Source: Trichopria drosophilae | Taxonomy: Eukaryota; Arthropoda; Insecta; Hymenoptera; Diapriidae | Direction of reading: 5' to 3' | Assembly (NCBI GenBank): GCA_030407085.1 | Contig: CM059583.1 | Span: forward strand, 44,391,001 to 44,455,000 | DNA length: 64,000 bases | Shown: piece by piece, positions 21,412 through 32,911 of the stretch | Layout: each line of letters opens with the position of its first letter | Position numbering within the stretch: the stretch's first letter is position 1 | Program-made: the position numbers and the translations under genes | The notes under the pieces: generated by a model | Seen by the model: only the letters and a program-made list of their open reading frames with translations | The model's database searches: none | Told to the model about the DNA's origin: nothing

Positions 21412-21479
21412 TTGGCGTATTCCCTATTTTGGTCGAATGCTAATCGGCTCAGTTAAGTTCTTAAAGTGAAATTTAAACC
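21412..21479. repeat. right copy of the 69-bp direct repeat
   Basis: See 20256-20324. Confidence 0.7.
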
Positions 21480-21559
21480 TTCACAAATTTTAGTAGTATT
21501 ATTTTTTAATTGTTGATTAATTAATTAAGTGTTAACAATTAATATAATTAACATCTTAA

Positions 21560-21892
21560 ACCTACTGTTACGGATTATATCGATATACATATTCTCCGGT
21601 ACCCGGCGTGGTTTTTTCTGCAGTTTTCCCTACGCCATTGCACACCCGAATGGGTGTACTTCTCAAAAAGTGGAAATTGAAGATTGCACAACGGTGGCAA
21701 CGAAGACGAAGAGGATGGCGACGGAAGTCTGTAGCGTAGGATCGCGGCAAGCGTCCAAAGGCCACCCCGGTCCAGAGGAAGATGAGACGAATAATGGAAA
21801 TTCCCACGATTCTCGCTAATGAAAATAATTAAAACGATGTACTCTAAAAGAAAGGAAGTGTAAAATGCACTGCTCCTCGAACGCAACTCGAC
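21560..21892 (-). repeat. dispersed repeat split by the SWIM element (continues at 25281-25530)
   Basis: In complement, 25530-25281 followed by 21892-21560 matches 49235-49640 in the same order (shared TTAGGTATGAAT, AATAAGTGATT, TTTCCATTATTCG, CTCATCTTCC, CGCCGCGAT-like blocks). A portion near 21605-21680 (CACCCGAATGGG, GTAC.TCTCAAAA) also matches 36950-36985. Confidence 0.6.
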
Positions 21893-22286
21893 AAAGGCTA
21901 TAGCGGGATAAGAAGGTAAAAACTGCCCCCGCCTGGATTTTTATTTTGAATTGGCCATTCGAAAGGACATATTTAAGAACCCCTTCAGCCAAATTTTCAG
22001 CCCCCTAGGTGGTAGAAGGTTGCTCCTATCGTAAAAAACGTGTTTTTTAGAAAAAAATTCTCTTGCTCCACTGTTTGGTCTAAATAATTTTAAAAAATTC
22101 ATGAACGTGTGTTTTTGAGTGAGAAAACACCCTGATTTTTTTCAGATTTTTCGGAAATGTCATAAATATGCTCCTTTTTTCATGAAAATAGTAAAATAAT
22201 GATTTATTACGTGACAAAATTATATCAGTTAGCAATTACAAGATTTTTTTAACAATTTAACATTTAACTAGAAAATTATTAATCTT

Positions 22287-22905
22287 CGTCGCTATCGTTG
22301 TCTATTACTGGATCAATGTCTTTGCTAGAAAATAAATCCGTAAGAATTTTCGCTGGTCTAATAATTTTTTATTTGTATCTAGCATTACTAAGATAATATA
22401 TGACTGCAGCAATGTGAGAACAGGAACCTACAGTTCGTAATCCATTGGCACAATCGCATGCATGTCGTAGAATACCGCTGCATCCTATTGAATTAGGTTT
22501 GTACTCGACATAGCATTTATAGGTCTTACTATTCATATGCCTGGACCTTATTAATACTTTAATAATGTTTGGTTTCATCTGAATATACTCCAAATTGATG
22601 TTATCACTCTCGTCCATTAACTCTGCTAGATAACAGACGGCTTGGCCTAATTGATAGGTACCTGAAAAAAATATTTTGAGATCCCTTTCAGTCATCTCCG
22701 GAAAGTCCGTGATTTCTTCAGATGTTAGCTTGGTGGTAGTTGTGGGTCGTCTAGACCATCTGGCTGCCTCAGCTTCTGAAGCCAAAGTATTTTCAGTTTG
22801 ATTTGAATTTAACATCCTTTCGATGATTATATCTTGCAACCCATCGTCATCTTTATCGCTATTTAAACGCTTTCCAAAACGGTTTCCAAAAAGGTTAACA
22901 TAACC
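22287..22905 (-). pseudogene. C-terminal region of a SWIM zinc-finger DDE transposase
   Basis: The frame (22839-22369) shows 'DFPEMTERDLKIFFSGTYQL', a conserved lead-in of this family, then a SWIM finger C-x-C-x(n)-C-x-H in 'HACDCANGLRTVGSCSHIAA', followed by 'VIYYLSNARYK'. Upstream it stays open to about 22905 ('NRFGKRLNSDKDDDG') without a start codon; the catalytic DDE part is missing. Downstream, after an in-frame TAA at about 22369, the same frame continues as an acidic tail ('SSKDIDPVIDNDSDED') ending in a second TAA at about 22287. The SWIM motif is seen directly; the link to a DDE transposase comes from memory of related repetitive proteins. Confidence 0.7.
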
Positions 22906-23936
22906 ACTTTAAGTGTACATATTTACAAACGTTCTGATTTCCACAGATCATTCTCCACAGAGTATTCATGACTTCTATTTATGTTACACTTTTTGTAACG
23001 ATGTTCCTATTAAACATTATTTCACATATACGTGAGCATGAAAAATATTACTTACCTTTCTGTAATGAAATGATTTCATCAATGACGAAAAAGTAATAAA
23101 GTACACTCAATTACCAAGCATACTTTGACCAACTGAGAACAAACTCAACTATTAATTTTTTACTATAGTCAGTTCATGGAACAGTACACGGAGAAACATT
23201 TATCGAAAAGTGTATAGTGAAGAATTTTGTTTGGTTATGGTATCGCAAGAAATGAAAGAATAGCAAGGCGAAACCCAACGCGTGAGATAGTTCGTGCTTG
23301 ATTCTGAAGTTATAACGGGTCAAATAGAGCATGAACAAACGAAAATTCCTTAGAAAGATTCTCCTTTGTGGGATTTTCCCAAAGAGGTCGCCCATCTACG
23401 TACATGTACATGTATTAGAAACTTGTGACAAAAAGCGCTTTCTCCTTTTGCACTGGGTTTGCACTTTTGCACTCGATCAGTTTTCAGAGCAAAACTAGGT
23501 TTGTGCACTAATTTGTAAGCAGACCACGGACTGCACTGGATTTGCACCCGATCTGCGTATCTAACCTACAAAGATTGTTCAAAATATTTTAAACCAACAA
23601 AATTTTCCAGAATTTTCGAAACCAGAATGCTTTGAAAATCACGTGCAAAGTTTAATGTGATTTTTGGTGTCTTCAAGAATGCTCAATGTTTCTTGTAGAT
23701 AAAGAAATCATCAATCTGGTTTCAAAGTTTGGTGACATCAGCTGATTTCTTGAGCACTGAACCAGCACTGAAGTGATGCAAATTAATAACACTGAATTCT
23801 AAGCAGAACACGCAGACACTGACTCAGTGCAAATCGAGTGCAAAACCAGTGCAAAAGAAGAAAGCGCTAAGAATCTCGCTCCGACGATTCTTACCTTTAC
23901 CTTCCGGTCGACATGTTGTCTTTGTTTTCACCTATA

Positions 23937-24221
23937 CAGTGCGACCTGTCCTAACGCATCCCGTCCTAACGCATCATCCTGTCCTAACCCATATTTCTTT
24001 CCTGTCCAAGCGCATATTTTCCCCTTCGTTCCTCTCCCTACCATATGATCCTTCTATGGCCACAGTGGGACATGTGCGCATGCGCAATACTCGTGCTCAA
24101 TGCCGAGTGTACTACATAGAGTCGAACTGATGTGAAAGTGGGGGTTGAGGGAGGGCATGCGTTAGGACAGGGCGACCATTTTGGTCGGAACGAAAGTTAT
24201 GCGTTAGGACAGGTCGCACTG
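23937..24221. mobile_element. pogo/Tigger-like MITE with repeated subterminal motif
   Basis: Ends are CAGTGCGACCTGTCCTAACG and its complement, next to TA (23935-23936, 24222-24223). CAGT...CC ends and TA targets are typical of Tigger/pogo elements. GTCCTAACGCAT or close variants occur four times near the left end and twice, in complement, near the right end, and may be transposase binding sites. The 285-bp element is non-coding. Confidence 0.75.
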
Positions 24222-25280
24222 TATGTATATGTCTTTACGTAAAAAACAAAGACAGCAGATGACCGGGAGGAACGAATCGTTGCAGTTTGGTGTACACTCA
24301 AGTTGTTCGATTCTTTCCCGTTCGAGTTTCGATCGATTACAAAGTAGATTGGTAAGCGTGTCCCGAGGACTCCCTAGGACCTTGCTCAGTTGAACTGAAT
24401 ACATATTGAACTGAACTTACAGACAACGATAGTGACGAAGATTAATCATTTTCTAGTTAAATGTTAAATTGTTAAAAAAAAATCGTGTAATTGTTAATTG
24501 ATGTTTTGTCACGTAATAAATCATTATTTTACTATTTTCATGAAAAAAGGAACAAATTTATACCTTTTTGATAAACGTTATCTTAATTTCTATCAGAAAT
24601 ACTTACTCATTTTTATCATTAATTATAATGATTAATATCTTTCCAATAATATGAAGTTTTTCTACACCTCAAAACTGGTTGAATAAGGACTTTTGCAGCG
24701 ACAGCAAAGTAATACTTGATTCTAAAAACTGTTTAGACGTGAAAGAAAGTCCTAGAGTAATTTTGGGTGTTCTAATATCTATTGAACTATATAATTTTAA
24801 GGTTATGTACCAATAAAGTGGGAAAAATGCGAAAAAAAATCGGTTTTTTCACATTTTGAGCATGTTCCGATTTGAAAATGGTAATTCTAACATCGGCATT
24901 CGAAAGTACGGGAAAAAGTACACAAAAAATTGTTATTTAGAAGTTGGCCAAATATGACCTTCATAACCTAAAATATCATTGAAAAATTCAAGAATTTTTT
25001 GCGGCTCCGGTTTAGACCCGAAAAATCTGAAAAAAATCAGGGTGTTTTCTCACTCAAAAACACACGTTCATGAATTTTTTAAAATTATTTAGACCAAACA
25101 GTGGAGCAAGAGAATTTTTTTTCTAAAAAACACGGTTTTTACGATAGGGGCAACCTACTACCACCTAGGGGGCTGAAAATTTGGCTGAAGGGGTTCTTAA
25201 ATATGTCCTTTCGAATGGCCAATTCAAAATAAAAATCCAGGCGGGGGCAGTTTTTACCTTCTTATCCCGCTATAGCCTTT

Positions 25281-25530
25281 CGAATTTCTCTCTACATTTT
25301 CGTCTAGTTAGATCCACTATGATGAAATCAACGGCCCGGACGAAATCGAGGAGCGTTCGAAGATTCATCATTAGCGTCGTACAGTTATTAATTATAATGA
25401 TTACGATTATTAATATTATTTTTATTGTGATTATAAAATATGTCATTGTCCATGTAGTTTTATATATGTTGAAATAATATAAATTGTTTTTTAATCACTT
25501 ATTTTGATTCATACCTAAAAACTAAGATAC
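25281..25530 (-). repeat. other half of the dispersed repeat split by the SWIM element
   Basis: In complement matches 49235-49480 (TTAGGTATGAAT, AAAACTAC.TGGACAAT, AATAAAAA.AT, GATGAATC). Confidence 0.6.
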
Positions 25531-25636
25531 CTATAAACCCTTTCGCTGACGAGACTGAAAACTCAAAAGTGGGCTCAAAATGTGACGATGTTTCTGGCCA
25601 ATTTGAAATTTGTGTAAATATGGATATTTATGTTTT

Positions 25637-26405
25637 CGACGAGGTTTGCGGATAATTTACCGCGCACAATTTGCCGCCGAACAATTTGCCGCCCGCAATT
25701 TACCGCCCACAATTTATCGCCCACAATTTACCGCCCACAATTTACCGCCGGACAGTTTACCGACCACAATAAATTACCGGGTTTAAATTTCAGGGGTCTT
25801 TTCCGGCACGAGACACACGAAAAGTTAAAGAAGCGTCACGACTTGAAAAGTTACTAGGTACTCTTTTTTCTCCCCATCAACACAGACCTCCTCAACCCCA
25901 TTTGTGTATATCCCGGATGCCTAATGGGGAGGGGGGTCTATGACCCCCCCCCCTCCAGACCACCCCACTAAATACTAGCCTAACCCAACCACTACAAACC
26001 CTGCTTGCACCTTCGTTTTTGCATGATTTTAGGAGTTTGTCCCTGGTCCTTGAATATATAATTGGGAGATTCCAAAACCTCCCAAAACTCATGTTCCACA
26101 CGGAATTTGCGCTCTATTGCGATAAATTGTGGGCGGTAAACTGTCTGGCGTTAAACTGTCTGGCGGTAAATTGTCCGACGGTAAACTGTCCGGCGGTAAA
26201 TTGTGGGCGGTAAATTATCCGGCGGTAAATTGTGGTCGGGAAATTGTGGGCGACGAATTGTCCAGCGGCAAATTGTGGGCGGCAAATTGTAGTCTGTAAA
26301 TTGTCCAACGGCAAATTTTCCGTCGGCAAATTGTGCACGGTAAATAGTTCGGCAGCCAGTTGTGGGCGGTAAATTGTCCGGCGGCCAATTGTGCGCGGTA
26401 AATTA
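25637..26405. mobile_element. Foldback-like element with 14-bp minisatellite arms
   Basis: The left arm (25637-25780) is about nine copies of ACCGCCCACAATTT; the right arm (26120-26405) is about twenty copies of its complement AAATTGTGGGCGGT, with variants in which GGGC is replaced by TCCGGC or similar. The outer ends match in inverted orientation (TAATTTACCGCGCACAATT). The 340-bp centre contains C-rich and unrelated sequence. Arms built of short tandem repeats recall the Drosophila FB element. Confidence 0.75.
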
Positions 26406-26568
26406 GCCACATACGTTTCGATGACGCTCATTACGAATTAGGAGTCAGTTTTCAAAAATTTAATGAATATGAAGTAAGTTTTCAAACGGTTTAAAAGAAT
26501 TATATTTGTCATTGCATGGACTAGTTTATGGTGAGATTGACGGAGTTCAGCTGTAATTCTAAAGCCAT

Positions 26569-27238
26569 TTGTATTATTACTATGATTTTGATTTTGATTT
26601 ACAAATTATAGAGAATCATATATGTCATATATCCAGTCATCAAAGTCACATCGGTACTTATCGTTTCGTTATTTTAGGCGATTTCAATGTAAATACTTAT
26701 GTCCCTCCGAGTATTTGTAATGCCATTATTTCGAATACCACTGCAGCCACAGACAAACATCAACGGCTTCATATTTTTACTGATGTAGTTGATGTTGTTA
26801 AAAAAAATGTTATTCGTAACGTTCATGATAAATGTCTTGATTTAGTTTTTTCTAATTTTCCCATTACAATTCATCGCGCACTACACCCCAGCCATACCAG
26901 AAGATGGCTATCATCCTGCGCTATCCTAATTTATTAAATTATTTTATTCGCGTAGCACTGCGAGGTTCTTTGTAATAACTCATCAATAGTACGATACCGT
27001 TTCCAATCTTGCCTGTTCCTCAATAGTTTAGTGAAATAAGTAAGCGTTGTGTGTTTATATGTGTACCTCATTGCTTTGTAAATAGTAAAAAGTATGTCAG
27101 CGTGATGATCAGTTATTATTGTATTTTTTGGATAAACGGTACGACTTGTATACCGTTATCCCAATATTTTATTACGATCTTCTTAAAGACCATAGATCGA
27201 TTAGATCGGTTGAAAAATAAATCAAATCAAATCAAATT
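26569..27238 (+). pseudogene. non-LTR retrotransposon relic: endonuclease fragment and 3' end
   Basis: A frame from 26569 contains 'YRFVILGDFNVNTYVPP', the GDFN block of the apurinic-like endonuclease of non-LTR elements, then 'DKCLDLVFSNFPI', the usual following block. The frame ends near 26937. From about 27030 the sequence looks like a 3' untranslated region and finishes at about 27238 with repeats of TCAAA after AAAAATAAA. The reverse transcriptase is absent, so the copy has lost its middle. Confidence 0.65.
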
Positions 27239-27417
27239 ACAATATTTTCAATTTATTGGGTTATAATTATAGTGCATTATACGTAATTGTAAAATTATTA
27301 TGATTACGAAAAATAAATTCCAAATTCTACCCCCCCATTTAGCTGGTAAATATTTCTTATTTACGACCCCAGAATGAACCACGTGGAGGTATGCGGTGGA
27401 TGTCACTTTTATAAAAG

Positions 27418-27694
27418 ATTATACAACCTGCCCACGAGTATCCATATATAGAGGAATACTTATGGATGAAGTAATAATTGTTAAAGGTACTGCACGCCAT
27501 TACCCCCCCCCCCCCTCCCCAGTAGGAAAATAACTATTTCGTCAAATCTATGCAACGCATAGGTTTTTTACGAGGAACAACAGAACATTAATAATGTTAC
27601 TCAGCCGGACCAAGGCATTGTTGTAGATTCAGCTTTAACAATTATTACTTCATCCATAAGTCATCCTCTATACTCGTGTACAGGTTATATATAG
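27418..27694. mobile_element. foldback MITE with ~65-bp arms
   Basis: 27418-27490 and 27634-27694 are inverted copies (both contain CTTTAACAATTATTACTTC or its complement). A run of about 14 C lies in the loop (27505-27520). Confidence 0.6.
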
Positions 27695-27697
27695 TAC

Positions 27698-28560
27698 GTT
27701 TCGTATTAAGGGCGTAAAATGACATTTTACGCCCGCAGGCGATCACCTTGCCCGAGGGACGGCGTAGCCGGCCTAAGGGCATAGCGTCATCGCCTACGGG
27801 GGCAAATATTACCTACGCCCGTAATACGAACATTATTTTTCGACCTAGTGGGTTTAAAATTCGATTTTATGTCTCGGATTTGTGGGCTGGACGGTGGGGA
27901 ATTCCTATCTTAACCATGTAATTTTCGAGGGCGTAAAATGCCATTTTAGGCCCGCAAATCAGGACGTAAAATCAGATTTTACGCCCGCTAGAACGAAAAG
28001 TATTTTATAAACGTAAAATGTTAACTTTATAACGGTGGGTAAAGTCGCACTTTACGCCCGGTTGCGATTGATGTGCCCGCGGGACAGCAAAGCCGGCCTA
28101 AGGGTATCATCGATTGCCTGAGGGCAAAAAGTCTTACGCCCTGCGTGCAATAGTACATTACTCTACGCGGGAGGTAAAGTAAAGAATGTCTCAGACTGCG
28201 TGTAATAATTACCCGAGGCGAAGCCGACGGTAAGAAATATGTGGTCTGCGGCATTCTTTTTTACTTCCCGAGGGAAGTATACAATTTTTCTTTATGGCTG
28301 AATGGATAGGCGGCATATTTCCTCCCGGAAGCGGAGGGAAGTTGCTGCTTTCCGCTCGGAGTGAAGAAAACATTATTTTTCGTCAATGTAGGCGGAAAGA
28401 CACCTCTTTGCGCATCGATTTGCAGCAGCATAACTGACTTTCGCCTCTATTGGACGTTAAGTGAAACATAACCAATTTATTCAATCCAATCGCCGACGGG
28501 GGTAACTTTATGTCCTAAGGTTCACTTACGCCCGCAAAATCCTGATCACGAATTTAATAA
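27698..28560. repeat. cluster of GGGCGTAAAAT palindromes
   Basis: The palindrome GGGCGTAAAATnnnATTTTACGCCC and degenerate forms occur at about 27709, 27929, 27963, 28043 and 28503. Between them lie GC-richer palindromic cores (for example ACCCGAGGCGAAGCCG near 28210) shared with 52745-52800. 27698-27830 forms one complete foldback. No coding function. Confidence 0.6.
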
Positions 28561-28660
28561 ATTTCTGCTCGGGGTAATTAGTCTTGATATCGTTATAATT
28601 ATGTTATTAGATTTTCTAGTTTTTACTGTGTAGAAGAAAATGGTAATTAAAAATATCAAA

Positions 28661-29719
28661 TGAAAGTAATGTTTAATATAGAAGATCTTGGGATAGCGGA
28701 ATAAATTGAACTAAGTCCGAAAATAGAACTAAATTAAAATTGATGTTATTTGGCCTTCATTCCAGCACCGATTTGTGCTCGCGGAGTGACCACTACCTTA
28801 AAAACTGAAAAAAGTACATAATTATATAAGTTGAAAAATTTGTTAATCATCGAACGGAAAGAAAGATACATTATGTATATTAAAAATATACAGATTGTCT
28901 CTTTTTTTCTTGTGTTTCATTCGAAGGCCAAATAACATCTATTTTAATTTAGTTCCATTTATTACGCTATCCCAAGATCTTCTATATTAAAAATTTACTT
29001 TCACTTAAGAAAAAAATTGCGGTAAAGAAAATGCTTACTTATTCTATTATTCTTCGGGTTATTTCAGAGTTTAGCTGATTCTCTGACTTGTATAAATCAT
29101 TTACATGTGCGGAGAGAGGCTTTACTACTGCTGTAAAAAAGAATGATAAAATACAACTTTCAAAAATTAGCGCCAAATCAAGGTGTAATATGATTGGTTG
29201 TTTCATTCTTAATATTAAAATTTGTTCTTCATCGGTCGATACTGTAGCTCTCTACCTTGTTCAGCGGAATGTATTTACTACATTTCGCTTACAAGTTGAG
29301 ACGTTGGATGTCTTAACTATGAGTATGCAGTTTTCGCAATTTACGAAAATATATTACACTTCATATAAATGATTTTCCGATATATAATCTCTTGGAGGGT
29401 GTACGAGGCAGGACCATGCCGCAAAGCCTCGCTGAAGATTCTAGCGAGTATGGTCCGAGATGAAACACCACAAAAAAGAGACAATATGTATATTTTTAAT
29501 CTACATATGGTATCTTTCTTTCCGTTCGATGATAAACAAATTTTTCAACTTATATAATTATGTAATTTTTTCGATTTTTAAGGTAATGGTCACTCCGCGA
29601 GCACAAATCGGTGCTGGAATGAAGGCCAAATAACATCTATTTTAATTTAGTTCTATTTTCGGACTTAGTTCAATTTATTCCCCTATCCCAAGATCTTCTA
29701 TATTAAAAAATTACTTTCA
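28661..29719. mobile_element. foldback with ~240-bp arms
   Basis: 28661-28905 and about 29482-29719 are inverted copies (AGATCTTGGGATAG, GGCCAAATAACAT complement, GCACCGATTTGTGCTCGCGG). A partial direct copy of the right end lies inside at 28926-29044 and extends past the outer end (to about 29762), so repeats of the same family are nested or tandem here. Non-coding. Confidence 0.65.
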
Positions 29720-29929
29720 CTTAAGAAAAAAATTGCGGTAAAGAAAATTCTGACTTATTAAAAAATATTAAACATAAAAATCCCCAACAATCTAAAAACG
29801 GAATAACGAAGAAGTTTTTATAAGTAGAAGGAAGTACAAATTCAATATACATCGTATATCATTAAAGTGCATGTAAAATATAATATTATCTCCATAATTC
29901 CTACCGTATTTTCAGAAAGGTAGCACAGG

Positions 29930-30186
29930 TACCCTCCCTCCTCACCTCACATTCCATTACATAGTATAAACACTTGTAATTGTAGTAGTGTAAGGTATTG
30001 TTTTCGCTTTGAATATATACTTTCATAATATTAGTGATTATTCTGCCAAATTATTGTCGCGTTAGTCACACTCTTGACGACGTCAACTTTTCACCGCCGA
30101 AGAATAAGATCCCAATAAATTACTGCACCTTCTGGCGTATTCGATATTTTGGCCAAATACTAACCGGCTCAGTGAAGTTCTTAACC
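29930..30186. repeat. diverged copy of the 20.1-20.3 kb dispersed repeat
   Basis: CTGGCGTATTC.ATATTTTGG and ACCGGCTCAGTGAAGTTC match 20256-20310. It lacks the non-LTR insertion. Confidence 0.5.
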
Positions 30187-30489
30187 TGTTTCGTCCTGAA
30201 ATGTCATAAATTGTTGCCGCTTTTTTAGTTAAGTAATTTTCATAGAAACGGTGAATGAATTGTTATATAAGTCCATGTGTTATAGGTTTCAGGTCTGCTC
30301 TTTCTGAACATGAAGTCCATTTTTCAATATATTTTGTCGTTTTTCCAATATCGCGCCCAGCATGGCAAAAACTCCGAAAAGATAGTCATTTCTTAAATTG
30401 AAATTCTTTTTTTATATAAAACTGTAGTCCAATCGATTTCTACTTTTAGGCCTGGTGGAGTAATTGGTTGCACCAAACGATAGTGTAAT

Positions 30490-30835
30490 GCGTATCCCAG
30501 AATTCAAAATGGCAGATTCAAAACGACATCATTTTAAACAAAATTTTCGTTATTCACTTGTAACACTTTTGTATGTGAACATACATTCAAAACCAATTGA
30601 TGAAAGATGTTTTTCCACATCCTCCCTCACGAATCACTTTTCAAATTTCCAAATTCAAATTGGCAGATCCAATATGGCGGTAAAAAACATGAAATTTTTA
30701 TAAATGTTTGTACAATTATGTATAGATGGGTTTTCGAAGTTCCTAACAACAAATCCGGTGACCGATTGGTTAAATTCAAAACGGCGGATCAATATGGCAG
30801 TCAAACATTAAAAACTTTTATTTATTTTTAGACAC
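30490..30835. repeat. tandem units with AAAATGGCGGATC core
   Basis: Three units of about 115 bp share AAATTCAAA.TGGC.GAT and ATATGGC. The same unit forms the centre of the element at 35590-36906. Confidence 0.6.
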
Positions 30836-31498
30836 GATTATCACCATTTTGATTCCATCATCATTTAACATTCTTACATCTCAAAAGGACGACTGGTCTA
30901 TTGACTATCAATAGTGATGGAAAATTATTTCTCCAATAGTGATGAGAAAGTACTTCTTCGCTTCAAGTGTAATTAAATATTAAACTTCACAACTCTTGCT
31001 TATTTCGATTGAAAACATTAAAAACTTAAATCACTGTTCGAAATCTGATATCCCGTAAAACTGAACATGTCATAAAAATGGCATATTTTAGTTGATTTCG
31101 GTCACAAAAAATGTATTGAAATTCTCGCCCATATTTGTCCATCATTTGGTTCGCAATTAGGTTTCGAAATAAAGTTATAAGTTTGCCGGTTTTTGTTTAT
31201 ATTGCAAATTTTTGCAAAACATTGTTGCAAATTATTTGACTTCACAAATAGTTAAATGAAGCTATTCGCGTTTATGTACGTTTCAATTCGACAGTGATTG
31301 AAAGATTAGCAGTTATTTTAAAGCAATGGATCCGTGGTTTATAAAATCTAACTTAAATACTTTTTCAAAAGTCGTTAAGATTCATTGTTAAAATGAATAC
31401 ATTGTTAAAATCATTTCAAACGAAGTTGCTCGTTGCAATGCACAATGCGGTGTTTAAATACAATATCACTTTTTTTTATATCTTCAAATAATATGGTG
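30836..31498. other. AT-rich, no gene seen
   Basis: No conserved frame or repeat structure recognised. Confidence 0.4.
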
Positions 31499-31613
31499 AA
31501 GCGACTTATTATCCGCGACAAATTGCGGATATTTTGTCTCGGATATTTTGTCGTGCGGTAATTTTGTCCGCGGATTTTTTTGCTATGGATATTTTGCCGC
31601 GGATAATAAGTCG
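31499..31613. mobile_element. 115-bp foldback built from GGATATTTTGTC
   Basis: Ends GCGACTTATTATCCGCG and CGCGGATAATAAGTCGTG pair. GGATATTTTGTC or variants occur four to five times between them, with CCGCGGA cores. Confidence 0.65.
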
Positions 31614-32218
31614 TGGAACCAATAATATACCTTATATGAAAAACATAGAGTTTTCTTCCAACACATTGGTGCAAAAACAAAAATGTAAGATTCTCTAATG
31701 CTTTTGCGTGTAAAAATGTTTACCACAGATTTATTTGTTCCCCATTTTGGCGAATAAATACTGTTGGTTATTATAGAATAATTTGAAATTTTTTAAACTT
31801 AAAAATACACATATGTTACGGACGTGACATTTCCATATATTAATTTTACATATTATCAGAGTGATTATTCTAATTTTTATATATAACTCAAACTTTATTT
31901 TCATGGCATCAACTTTCCCAGAAGGACTGTCTCGTGTTTTTCTGGCGTCATATAGTAGATCATCAGGTAAGAAACGTGTCGAATATCTGATAACCCCGGA
32001 GCTTAACGTTTGGCCAGCCAATAAACCATTTACATGTAAAGAAAAATATGTATTCCATTAGCACCCATAGGATATAAGCACCCATAAAATACTGACAAAA
32101 CAACAGCAGTCTGGAAAAGGAATTAAACTTATCGACTTAATCCTGGGACTAGACAATTTTCGGTAAATAGAGATAACCCCTCCACGCTCCTGATGCACGT
32201 ACCTGTTTTGAATACACC
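31614..32218. other. upstream region of the ankyrin gene
   Basis: No element structure seen. Any promoter of the ankyrin gene would lie here; I cannot identify a convincing TATA box or initiator. Confidence 0.35.
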
Positions 32219-32684
32219 ATGTCAGAAAGCTGCATTCGGCAAGTGAACAATATTAGTTACTATTCGACCTCCGAACTACGCAGATCAGCCAAATTTTCTG
32301 AAATGGATCTACACACTGCTGTTTTCACCGAGAACTTGGACAAGGTGAAGGAGCTTCTGATAAATGGGGCAGATGTCAATGGAACGACAAAAGACGGCTC
32401 CACAGCTCTCCACGCCGCTATGTACAATTCCGGGACTCGAATCCTGGAGTTTCTGCTAGAGTGGTGCCCAAATTTAAATTCCATCGATGAGGATGGCAAC
32501 ACACCGCTGCACTTGGCAGTCATACTAAAACATGTTGAGGCCGGAAAATTGCTGCTAGAACATGGCAGCAATACGACGCTAGTGAATATCAACGGAGACA
32601 CTCCAGAGGACATCGCCAAGAGAGTGATGACAGATGAACAACGTCCCATTTCGAATTCCAGTATAATGTCCACCATTATTAAAA
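32219..32684 (+). CDS. ankyrin-repeat protein, exon 1
   Basis: ATG in a good context (CACCATGTC) opens 155 codons with coding-like composition, clearly GC-richer than the surrounding DNA. After a 28-residue leader come three to four ankyrin repeats: 'DLHTAVFTENLDKVKELL', 'DGSTALHAAMYNSG', 'DGNTPLHLAVILKHVEA' and 'NGDTPEDIAKRV'. The frame runs into AAAA/GTGAGT, a near-perfect splice donor at 32685, so the exon ends at 32684 in phase 1. Ankyrin repeats mediate protein binding; with only three or four, the protein could be an IkB-like inhibitor or a small scaffold, but I cannot assign a function. The sequence is free of frameshifts and stops, unlike nearly everything else in the window. An insect host gene is most likely; a virus-derived ankyrin gene of parasitoid wasps is a less likely alternative. 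Confidence 0.75.
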
Positions 32685-32825
32685 GTGAGTATATATATCA
32701 GTAATCATATACATATACATGTTACGTCCTCTCGAACTATTCGTATTTTTAATATATTGCCGCAAATGCATATGTTCTTGCTTACTTATCTTATACTTAT
32801 ATACCTTAGTCTTTTTTTTTTTTAG

Positions 32826-32911
32826 CAAAATTAATTTTAATAAAATTCGCAATTAGACAATTTTATTGTGCCTCTAAATTTAAGCCTTCAAATAAATTAA
32901 TAGACGGATGA
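32826..32911 (+). CDS. ankyrin-repeat protein, likely last exon
   Basis: A run of about twelve T followed by AG (32812-32825) is a strong acceptor 140 bp after the exon 1 donor. Joining there keeps the frame (1 + 2 bases) for 27 more codons ('KLILIKFAIRQFYCASKFKP' and a short end) to TGA at 32909. The spliced product would be about 183 residues. If the intron is retained, the protein ends six codons after the donor. The exon has no family match and is supported only by splice signals and frame. Confidence 0.5.

Larger units (their letters stand above)
21893..25280 (-). mobile_element. long-TIR element carrying a SWIM-finger transposase relic
   Basis: The ends are inverted copies beginning AAAGGCTATAGCGGGATAAG; pairing runs over about 21893-22150 on the left and 25017-25280 on the right. 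A second inverted pair, 22175-22305 with about 24420-24550, includes the 3' end of the coding region. The body holds a minus-strand pseudogene and a nested pogo-like MITE (23937-24221). The copy at 49235-49640 is an unoccupied version of the target. Confidence 0.75.

Noticed and set aside
21529..21819. 96-codon plus frame and overlapping minus frames
   Set aside because: They lie in a dispersed repeat whose other copy at 49.2-49.6 kb does not keep the frame open.
26114..26431. Repetitive minus-strand frames with 'RTIYRPQ'-like units
   Set aside because: They are translations of the 14-bp repeat arm and shift frame with each variant unit.
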